Source of the DNA: Hermodarchaeum sp048939595
GTDB taxonomy: Archaea; Asgardarchaeota; Hermodarchaeia; Hermodarchaeales; Hermodarchaeaceae
Direction of reading: 5' to 3'
Length of the DNA: 5,725 nucleotides
NCBI GenBank assembly: GCA_048939595.1
Contig: JBHLPI010000116.1
Location: forward strand, 1 to 5,725
The notes below the pieces were generated by a model that did not search any database, was not told where the DNA came from, and saw only the letters and a program-made list of their open reading frames with translations. Below are positions 1-4,246 of this stretch, piece after piece (position 1 is the stretch's first letter; every line of letters starts with the position of its first letter). The position numbers were made by a program, and so were the translations under genes.

Positions 1-44
1 CGACGTAGAATGAAAACAACCACGATAAGGATGATGCCCGCCAC
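1..44 (-). CDS. Possible N-terminus of a small membrane protein (partial, leaves the window)
   Basis: Read leftwards from a GTG at 44, this frame encodes MAGIILIVVVFILRR, a hydrophobic stretch ending in arginines that looks like an N-terminal membrane anchor. A GGAG motif lies five bases before the GTG, which is why that start is chosen; the frame is closed by a TGA further upstream and has no ATG. The gene would lie just downstream of the decayed actin C-terminus at 67-123, so it may be the original downstream neighbour of actin before the insertions. Only 15 codons are visible, so neither the family nor the reality of the gene can be confirmed. It could also be a chance hydrophobic frame. 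Confidence 0.35.
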   Translation of the reverse strand, partial: MAGIILIVVVFILR

Positions 45-66
45 TACGTCTCCTGCAATGGCTAGG

Positions 67-123
67 GAAGCAGCGATCGTTCATGCCAACACCCTGCTCC
101 ATGTATTCCTTTTTGGTCACCCA
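67..123 (-). pseudogene. Displaced actin C-terminus, oldest copy (fragment)
   Basis: The minus strand reads WVTKKEYMEQGVGMNDRCF, which matches the live actin C-terminus at the right end (WVTKKEYMEQGAGVIHRCF) at 15 of 19 positions. Nothing actin-like precedes the Trp: the following plus-strand bases from 124 do not encode the conserved ...ILASLKTFQRM segment. The stop codon expected after Phe is absent (CCT in its place); a TAG lies two bases out of frame. The piece is therefore a headless relic of an actin gene, not a gene. It marks the left end of the inferred older insertion. A chance match is very unlikely at this length, but its exact right boundary is soft because the first flanking bases still match weakly. 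Confidence 0.85.
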
Positions 124-128
124 CAAAC

Positions 129-325
129 TCGAAAAATGGATTTACTCAATCCCAATACATCACAATGGCATCCTAACTACGGATGAGTACTCACCCTGCA
201 GAAAATCAACTAACCATTGAAAACTAGCTCTTACACCTTTATTCGAACTAACACCTTTTTGCTATCGTTTGAAGACCAATTCATCGAGAGTTAGCATATA
301 GGAGCTGAGGAAGGCTCTTACATAC
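129..325. other. Intergenic stretch with no supported gene
   Basis: This stretch lies between the actin relic and the 3' end of the DUF4037 gene. I see no credible coding frame, RNA gene or strong hairpin. Two near copies of TxACACCTTT lie close together around 230-257 (TTACACCTTT and TAACACCTTT). They are too short to interpret. Confidence 0.5.
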
Positions 326-1450
326 TCAAGAAGTGACTTTATCGTTTTCGAACATGTTCCTAAGTTTCAGATATCGTTTCGGTTTTGATAGTACATCAGT
401 AGAGTTGACAAACTGATCCACACCCCCGAGAAACTTCGGAAGCGAGAGGACCGCCTCATCTTGGATTGTTTCATAGATTGCATCTGCGAAATCATCTGCT
501 CCAATGACTAGGAACGGTCGGTTGTGAAAATGTGACGCCTTGGCTTTCAAGGGTTTTGTAATACGGAGGTCATTATGCATACCGGCCACTATCTCATATG
601 CTCTCACAAGGGGCTCTTGTCGAGCTTCCCATGAAGTTGCTTCAAACACACACTCAAGGATTGGTGTCAAAATGCCTGCACTCTTGAGCTGTGAAAAAGC
701 CGTACCAAACCATTTGATGTACGGGGCATACTGCTTCTCCATCAAGAAACAGAGCTTCATGATGTCGTATACCAGTCGAGAACCAACAACACGAGAGCCT
801 AACTCATCTCCTACCTGCCCGCACCGTCCCATGAACGGTTCTTCTTGAGCAATCCGCCGCCATTGCGTAGACAACAGATACAACCACACTTCAGTAGGAT
901 AGTATGACAGTTTCTCAAGAATCGATTGCAATTGTTCGAGTCCATCATGGAAGATTCGTCCACTAACAATGCTTCGCAATCGTTGTTCCGGAAGTCCAAC
1001 CCAATCTATTGGAGTCATCTTCTCAAGTGGATTTACCGTAAGATACTTTTCAAAGAACTCCCTGATCGTAACTATCGCGACTCTATGATTGAGCGGTCTC
1101 TCTTCGGAGAGCTGCATAACAATAGTACCATCATCATGGTAGCCAAAGTTAATCGGATAGCCACGAATCGCAGTGGGTAAATTGTGACCGAGAAACGTAT
1201 CAAGAGCTTCATGGTATTTCTCATATTTCTTCTCCCCAAGAAAAATCAACAACTTTGGTCCCCAATCGTGATCTATCGACTGTTCTGTGTCAAACCCTAG
1301 CACATCCGATCCAGCACCCAAATGCCCTGCGGAGTATACCAGACTCGGAAACGCTGCCTTGATGAGTGGCTTAACCGCTTCCTCATAGAAGACCTCACTC
1401 AGGTCTAACCCTTTCATAAACCGATCAATTGAAGGATATTCAGGACTCAT
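326..1450 (-). CDS. DUF4037 family protein, nucleotidyltransferase-like
   Basis: This is a 374-residue protein that I recognise as the DUF4037 family, common in bacteria and patchy in archaea; its substrate is unknown. Residues 47-62 carry the nucleotidyltransferase-type signature GS-x11-D-x-D (G47, S48, D60, D62) within GSDVLGFDTEQSIDHDWGP. The conserved blocks QEEPF/GDELGSR (about 202-220), KWFGTAF (about 246-252), AYEIVAGMHN (284-293) and GGVDQFVNSTDV (342-353) are all present, so the protein appears full length. I chose the ATG at 1450 over the upstream one at 1513: GGGGA sits seven bases before it, the family begins close to here, and the longer N-terminus would be translated from the tRNA-like sequence at 1479-1525. 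No signal peptide or membrane segment is seen, so it should be cytoplasmic. It lies alone as the apparent cargo of the older element. Bacterial origin is possible but untested. Confidence 0.9.
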   Translation of the reverse strand: MSPEYPSIDRFMKGLDLSEVFYEEAVKPLIKAAFPSLVYSAGHLGAGSDVLGFDTEQSIDHDWGPKLLIFLGEKKYEKYHEALDTFLGHNLPTAIRGYPINFGYHDDGTIVMQLSEERPLNHRVAIVTIREFFEKYLTVNPLEKMTPIDWVGLPEQRLRSIVSGRIFHDGLEQLQSILEKLSYYPTEVWLYLLSTQWRRIAQEEPFMGRCGQVGDELGSRVVGSRLVYDIMKLCFLMEKQYAPYIKWFGTAFSQLKSAGILTPILECVFEATSWEARQEPLVRAYEIVAGMHNDLRITKPLKAKASHFHNRPFLVIGADDFADAIYETIQDEAVLSLPKFLGGVDQFVNSTDVLSKPKRYLKLRNMFENDKVTS

Positions 1451-1457
1451 GATACAT

Positions 1458-1462
1458 TCCCC
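1458..1462 (-). promoter_or_regulatory. Ribosome binding site supporting the DUF4037 start
   Basis: The minus strand reads GGGGA, then seven bases, then ATG. This favours the internal start at 1450 over the upstream in-frame ATG at 1513. Confidence 0.45.
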
Positions 1463-1478
1463 AGAAAAAGGCGAGCGA

Positions 1479-1541
1479 CGGGCCCACCCAGATTCAAACC
1501 GAGGATTCCTCACGTAGGAAGCTAGCTACTATACAAGACTC
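1479..1541 (-). other. Degenerate tRNA-Arg(CCU)-like 3' portion (D-loop to discriminator)
   Basis: Read on the minus strand, the sequence folds as the 3' part of a tRNA. The anticodon stem CTAGC (1525-1521) pairs with GTGAG (1513-1509) with one A-G mismatch. The loop TTCCTAC has U33, anticodon CCU (1518-1516) and A37. A five-base variable loop follows, then a T arm CTCGG/TTTGAAT/CTGGG with all five pairs formed if G-U is allowed. The end is TGGGCCC plus discriminator G, resembling the 3' acceptor strand of archaeal tRNA-Arg. Upstream, AGTCTTGTATAG resembles the 3' part of a D arm. No matching 5' acceptor strand is present and the T loop has T where C is expected, so this is a relic at best. 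Such anticodon-to-3'-end pieces are classic products of integrase attachment at tRNA genes. A chance resemblance is not excluded. Confidence 0.4.
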
Positions 1542-1573
1542 AATAAAAAGCCGCTAGATACTATACAAGACTC
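1521..1573. repeat. Tandem 21-bp direct repeat (two copies, one mismatch)
   Basis: The copies are 1521-1541 and 1553-1573, sharing GCTAG(C/A)TACTATACAAG followed by ACTC, spaced 32 bp start to start. The first copy is the D-loop/anticodon-stem part of the tRNA-like fragment. The second abuts the point where endonuclease similarity begins (1571). This suggests the repeat formed at, or was used by, the deletion or recombination event that removed most of the older endonuclease gene. Each copy also contains TTGTATAG on the minus strand, which could act as a weak TATA-like box for the DUF4037 gene. Confidence 0.75.
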
Positions 1574-1696
1574 GACAAACAAGCCATACCGAAAGCCATA
1601 ATCATCGATAGAAAAAACCATCCAATAAATCCAGCACTTCCAAAACACGAAAAACACAAAATCATACGTCAACGGGCACTACAATTCCAAGAAACC
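1571..1696 (+). pseudogene. Homing endonuclease gene remnant (last 42 codons)
   Basis: The frame from LDKQAIPKAIIIDRK to RQRALQFQET matches the last 42 residues of the intact endonuclease (5294-5419) with six substitutions, about 85% nucleotide identity counted by eye and no gap. Similarity stops abruptly at 1571, where a direct repeat begins, so about 350 upstream codons, including both catalytic motifs, are gone. The stop codon has also changed (TAC at 1697-1699 where the intact gene has TAA), and the frame now runs on to a TGA after 1830. It is a relic of a related but not identical element. Substitutions are spread over first, second and third codon positions, so the divergence is older than a recent duplication. 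Confidence 0.9.
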
Positions 1697-1732
1697 TACA
1701 ATCCACTTAGCATAAATAAAAAAATGAAAAAA

Positions 1733-1748
1733 GGGAGGCAAGCCTCCC
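1733..1748. terminator. Bidirectional hairpin between endonuclease relic and displaced actin 3' end
   Basis: A perfect inverted repeat GGGAGGC-AA-GCCTCCC is flanked by an A-rich tract on the left and AAAAA on the right. Transcripts leaving either strand would meet a hairpin near a U-rich tract. It matches the hairpin at 5455-5470 downstream of the live actin gene. Confidence 0.65.
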
Positions 1749-1762
1749 AAAAATCGACTACT

Positions 1763-1825
1763 TTAGAAGCACCGATGGATCACGCCAGCACCTTGCTCGA
1801 TGTATTCTTTCTTTGTCACTCACAT
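1763..1825 (-). pseudogene. Displaced actin C-terminus, younger copy (fragment with premature stop)
   Basis: The minus strand reads M-stop-VTKKEYIEQGAGVIHRCF-stop. Apart from the stop, this matches the live actin C-terminus except for one Met to Ile change. The Trp codon is now TGA (1822-1820). Similarity to actin ends sharply at 1825, after the Met codon; the preceding bases do not encode the SILASLKTFQR segment that precedes it in every actin. The piece has no head, no start and an internal stop, so it is not expressed as actin. Its flank to the left (hairpin, then endonuclease 3' end) is the same as that of the live gene. It marks the left boundary of the inferred younger element. Confidence 0.92.
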
Positions 1826-1840
1826 AATAAAGTCTGAAGA

Positions 1841-2176
1841 TCAGCCATCTTTTTTCTTTGAGGGTTTTGGCAGGTTTTCAACAGCCTCTGCGCCTGTTTG
1901 AGTTAATCGATGAATAATTGGACGTTCATCCCCCACTCTTTCGAAGTATGCTTTTCTTTCGCGAGCGCGAATAAAAGCCGTAGCCATGTCTCGAATTTTA
2001 TATCCTGTATGAGTTAAATGTCGTATAGCTTCAGAGGCTGTTAACTCTACGCGCTTTCCGGCCTTCTTTTCAAGGAAATAAGCAAGACATGCTAATATCT
2101 CTGGTTCAGTTCTTGGCTTTTTCTTTACTAGAAACTCCCCAAGAGTAAGTGGCCTTTCAATCAAGGTTATTCCCAT
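1841..2176 (-). CDS. Small archaeal winged-helix protein
   Basis: This 111-residue basic protein ends in the lysine-rich tail KPSKKKDG. Residues 10-101 align with residues 63-155 of the protein at 3679-4170. Shared landmarks are TLxEFxxKxKP, the helix AYxL, the helix around IRHLTHTGYKIRDMA, and the wing ending in an LTQTG/VTQSG turn. I read this as a winged helix-turn-helix of a type frequent in archaeal genomes, probably DNA-binding. It lacks the N-terminal beta-rich segment of its relative. Its stop lies 15 bp from the displaced actin C-terminus. The ATG at 2176 sits about 45 bp from a TATA-like box. It is transcribed away from the HEPN cluster and could regulate the shared divergent region, but no function is demonstrated. 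Confidence 0.8.
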   Translation of the reverse strand: MGITLIERPLTLGEFLVKKKPRTEPEILACLAYFLEKKAGKRVELTASEAIRHLTHTGYKIRDMATAFIRARERKAYFERVGDERPIIHRLTQTGAEAVENLPKPSKKKDG

Positions 2177-2218
2177 CTCATTTTTTCAGTTAGTTCAAGT
2201 TGATTTCTTGACTATGAT

Positions 2219-2229
2219 GTTTATAAAAG
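2219..2229 (-). promoter_or_regulatory. TATA-like promoter of the 1841-2176 gene
   Basis: The minus strand reads CTTTTATAAAC, with its centre about 48 bp before the ATG at 2176. A start site some 25 bp downstream would leave a leader of about 20 bases, normal for archaea. The leader shows no clear Shine-Dalgarno motif. Confidence 0.55.
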
Positions 2230-2362
2230 CGTTATTATGTTAAGGCTGTTTATTGTGGAAATCATAGTTAATTGATAGGGAGTCAGACGATTGTTTTGAT
2301 GACTTCAAAAATGAAGAATTGATGGACATCACAATTTGAAACATCATAATTGACGAAGCTTG

Positions 2363-2379
2363 AGAGAAATACTTATATG
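2363..2379 (+). promoter_or_regulatory. BRE/TATA-like promoter of the HEPN cluster
   Basis: The purine-rich AGAGAAATA (2363-2371) precedes CTTATATG (2372-2379), an archaeal BRE plus TATA arrangement. The predicted start site near 2400 leaves a short leader before the first gene. Confidence 0.5.
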
Positions 2380-2423
2380 GGATTGGGATGTGTGTTAGTG
2401 GTCGTGTATTCGTGTAAAAGTTG

Positions 2424-2843
2424 ATGAATATGTCGGATCTTGATGATATTAAAAAACGGTTCATTGTTGATGATGATGCAATTCAGGAAAAACAGTTCGT
2501 AGGGATGATTGTACGGGCTAATCGATTCATTAAGGTTAGTAAATCAGGTCAAATTCATTTTGAGCTAACGAATCTTACAAACAAGGACAGAGTTGCCTTG
2601 GTTTTCATTGGAAGATTTTTAGGTAATAGGCTAGAGCCTGAAATCCGAAAAGAAGTATTGAATGAAGAGCTATCAACTATCACAGGTCTAAAACCGAAAA
2701 TCGTCTCCGCAAGAATCAGCGAATTAAAGAAAGAGCCTTTAATTGAACGAATTGATAAAGGCGTTCACAGAGCAATTAGCCTTTTCATCATTGACCGGTT
2801 TTTGAAGAAGCTCGAACAGAGATTGGCTACAAACGAAATTTAG
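2424..2843 (+). CDS. Winged-helix protein upstream of a HEPN gene (candidate regulator or antitoxin)
   Basis: This 139-residue protein starts at ATG 2424; ATG 2430 is equally possible, and the TTG at 2421 is less likely. Residues 1-50 are acidic at first, then a probable beta segment (FVGMIVRANRFIKV). Residues 51-118 look like a winged helix: LTNKDRVALVFIGRFL as the first helix, EELSTITGLKPKIVSARISELKKEPLIE as the helix-turn-helix, then a short wing GVHRAISL. This pattern (L..KDR.AL..IGR.., VSARI.ELK...LIE) recurs in small archaeal proteins encoded beside HEPN-like proteins such as the one that follows 22 bp downstream. I infer that the two form a unit, this one being the DNA-binding or antitoxin partner. 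No enzyme motif is seen. The family name is not known to me. Confidence 0.8.
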   Translation: MNMSDLDDIKKRFIVDDDAIQEKQFVGMIVRANRFIKVSKSGQIHFELTNLTNKDRVALVFIGRFLGNRLEPEIRKEVLNEELSTITGLKPKIVSARISELKKEPLIERIDKGVHRAISLFIIDRFLKKLEQRLATNEI

Positions 2844-2865
2844 CATAAGCACATGGGTTTTCATA

Positions 2866-3633
2866 ATGTTAGAATTACAGAATGAACTCACTAAAGATAT
2901 TGATCCAGTCCTTGTGACAGAGTTACTCGATAATTATAGGGATGTAAAACGAAGATTCCTAATCTCAGATTTAGAACCTGCAATTCAAGCTGCTGGTCGC
3001 TTCTGTGAATCTGTTTTGAAATGTGTCCTTCATCTTTATGACCAACGTCTCTTTTCAAAAATGGGCATCCCGTTTGAAAAAACATACAACGAAATTATCA
3101 ATAAGATTCCAAAACCAACAGATACTTTATCCGAGTACAAATTCCGACTAATACCCGAAATTGCTAGAACCATATACACCCTAAGGAACAAGAAAAAAGG
3201 CCAACACGCAAGAGGTGAAGACTTGCTTTTTATAGACCTTAGCTACATCTCAAAAGCTTGTGATTGGATCATAGGGAGCTTTCTTTTCATCAGTCACAGA
3301 ATTTCCGAGGAAGAAATAATAGAATTAATGAAGGGTGTAATCCAATTTGACTTTTCATTGGTTATAAGGAGCGGTGAGTATCTAGTCATAACTGAAGAAC
3401 TTGACAAAATGGATGCCGTAATAACTCTTGTTTCCAGTAAAGGTGGAAAAAGTACTCAAAAAGAGATTGCTAAGAACCTGAAACTTCATTTTACAAGTTC
3501 AACATCATACAAAGCGATAAAGGAAGCCAACAATCAGCGATTAATCTTCTTGAATCCTGACACAAAGGAAATCGAATTGTTACCTGGAGGCATTAAGAGA
3601 TTAGAGGAATTGACAGATACATTAATGATTTAG
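2866..3633 (+). CDS. HEPN-like protein with C-terminal winged helix (putative ribonuclease toxin or defence protein)
   Basis: This is a 255-residue protein. Residues 1-150 are helical and contain LLDNYRDVKRRF, GRFCESVLKCVLHL (44-57) and IPEIARTIYTLRNKKKGQHARGED. The R107-N108-x5-H114 arrangement fits the HEPN catalytic R-polar-x4-6-H motif, where Arg and His cleave RNA in many toxin and defence systems. Residues about 180-255 resemble a winged helix: STQKEIAKNLKLHFTSSTSYKAIKEANNQRLIFL, then a wing ending near ELLPGGIKRLEEL. The architecture resembles uncharacterised bacterial and archaeal proteins with GRFCEAxLR and IRNKRxxGH motifs. The gene follows the winged-helix gene with a 22-bp gap and probably shares its promoter; no clear ribosome site precedes the ATG. 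Cytoplasmic, with no membrane segment. RNase activity is inferred from the motif alone; non-catalytic HEPN roles are possible. Confidence 0.75.
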   Translation: MLELQNELTKDIDPVLVTELLDNYRDVKRRFLISDLEPAIQAAGRFCESVLKCVLHLYDQRLFSKMGIPFEKTYNEIINKIPKPTDTLSEYKFRLIPEIARTIYTLRNKKKGQHARGEDLLFIDLSYISKACDWIIGSFLFISHRISEEEIIELMKGVIQFDFSLVIRSGEYLVITEELDKMDAVITLVSSKGGKSTQKEIAKNLKLHFTSSTSYKAIKEANNQRLIFLNPDTKEIELLPGGIKRLEELTDTLMI

Positions 3634-3663
3634 TAGATTATATTGTTTGACCATAATTAACAT

Positions 3664-3671
3664 CGGGAGGG
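3664..3671 (+). promoter_or_regulatory. Shine-Dalgarno site of the 3679 gene
   Basis: CGGGAGGG lies about seven bases before the ATG at 3679. It is the strongest ribosome site in the cluster and fixes this start. Its presence in a 45-bp gap suggests translation from a shared transcript. Confidence 0.7.
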
Positions 3672-3678
3672 ATGTTGA

Positions 3679-4170
3679 ATGGGTGAACAAAGTTACAGAA
3701 TTAGAATTAAAACAGATTCACTCGAAATAGAGGTTGAGGGAGATCAGGAATTTGTAGAGAAGAAGTTTGGAGAAATCTGGGAATTGCTAAACACTTCAAC
3801 CGAATTACCATCTGATCTTGGGGAGGTATATGCAAAAGGGAAAACCCTAGCTTCCCCTGAGGAAACTCTTGTTGAATTTTATAAAAAAGTGAAACCCAAA
3901 TCTAATCCTGAACGGGTACTGGTTTTTGCGTATTATTTGAAAATGTCTGAAGAAAAGAAGATAATAGGAGTAGGAGACATTACAAAAGCTTACGAAAGTG
4001 CTTATGAGACTAAATCGAAAAACCCTTCGAAGGACATCGCGAGATGTGTAAAACATGGGTGGTTGGCAAAATCTAAAGAAAAAATTAAGGGTAAACCCGC
4101 GTATTACGTTACTCAATCAGGCGAATCGTGGATAAAGAAAGCCCTTTCCAAACAATCTGATAAGAAGTGA
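3679..4170 (+). CDS. Archaeal winged-helix protein, relative of the 1841-2176 product
   Basis: This is a 163-residue protein. Residues 5-35 form a probable beta hairpin plus helix (YRIRIKTDSLEIEVEGDQEFVEKKF), a recurrent N-terminal module in archaeal regulators. Residues 57-155 form a winged helix (EETLVEFYKKVKPKSNPERV, then GDITKAYESAYE, KDIARCVKHGWLA, and a wing ending YYVTQSGE). The second part aligns with nearly the whole of the leftward 111-residue protein. It is the last gene of the rightward cluster, 45 bp after the HEPN gene, so probably co-transcribed. Its role is unknown; DNA binding or protein-protein contacts within the HEPN unit are plausible. The gene is AT-rich like the rest of the cluster and unlike the C-rich endonuclease that follows. 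Confidence 0.8.
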   Translation: MGEQSYRIRIKTDSLEIEVEGDQEFVEKKFGEIWELLNTSTELPSDLGEVYAKGKTLASPEETLVEFYKKVKPKSNPERVLVFAYYLKMSEEKKIIGVGDITKAYESAYETKSKNPSKDIARCVKHGWLAKSKEKIKGKPAYYVTQSGESWIKKALSKQSDKK

Positions 4171-4246
4171 CTCTTTTCCGTAATACATCTCCGCAGCTTG
4201 ATATATCCGGTTTGTGGGGTTTATACTCCTATTCTTCAAACCCATA
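4171..4246 (+). promoter_or_regulatory. Intergenic gap: possible terminator T-tract and endonuclease promoter
   Basis: CTCTTTTCC directly after the stop at 4170 is a weak T-tract. GATATATCC (4199-4207) is a TATA-like box about 45 bp before the ATG at 4247, and TTTATACT (4219-4226) is a second candidate. The first would give a leader of some 18 bases. This supports 4247 over the in-frame GTG at 4214 as the endonuclease start. Confidence 0.4.

Larger units (their letters stand above)
124..1825. mobile_element. Inferred older actin-targeted homing-endonuclease element (degraded)
   Basis: This span lies between two displaced actin C-termini (67-123 and 1763-1825). It holds a DUF4037 gene, a tRNA-like fragment, the last 42 codons of a homing endonuclease gene and a replacement actin C-terminus that was later displaced itself. 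The order at the right end (endonuclease 3' end, hairpin, actin C-terminus on the opposite strand) is the same as in the intact element to the right. I infer that it entered the actin gene at the Met-Trp codons first, and that its endonuclease was later deleted down to its 3' end. Boundaries come from where actin similarity stops, and mobility itself is not shown. Confidence 0.6.
2177..2420. other. Divergent intergenic promoter region
   Basis: This region separates the leftward winged-helix gene from the rightward HEPN cluster. It holds a TATA-like box for each side (2219-2229 and 2372-2379). Near the middle, 2303-2316 forms a short inverted repeat CTTCA-AAAA-TGAAG, and 2318-2351 contains AATTGATG followed by CATCATAATT, a loose dyad. 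These could be operators for one of the neighbouring winged-helix proteins. I find no credible gene in it. Confidence 0.55.

Noticed and set aside
540..848. Plus-strand reading frame opposite the DUF4037 gene
   Set aside because: It is the antisense of a strongly recognised protein, has no family resemblance and no ribosome site.
811..1180. Overlapping frames on both strands within the DUF4037 gene (811-999 minus, 926-1180 plus)
   Set aside because: Shadows of the DUF4037 reading frame; low-complexity, unrecognisable products.
1451..1513. Upstream in-frame ATG of the DUF4037 gene at 1513
   Set aside because: The extra 21 residues are encoded by the tRNA-like sequence, are unlike the family N-terminus, and the ATG at 1450 has a better ribosome site.
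1521..1573. The two 21-bp repeats as a CRISPR array
   Set aside because: Only two copies separated by 11 bp, no further repeats or cas genes, and one copy is explained by the tRNA-like fold.
2240..2464. Minus-strand 74-residue frame across the divergent promoter region
   Set aside because: It overlaps both predicted promoters and the start of the 2424 gene, and shows no family resemblance or ribosome site.
2891..3085. Minus-strand frame inside the HEPN gene, and a similar one at 3847-4116
   Set aside because: Antisense shadows of well-supported coding regions.
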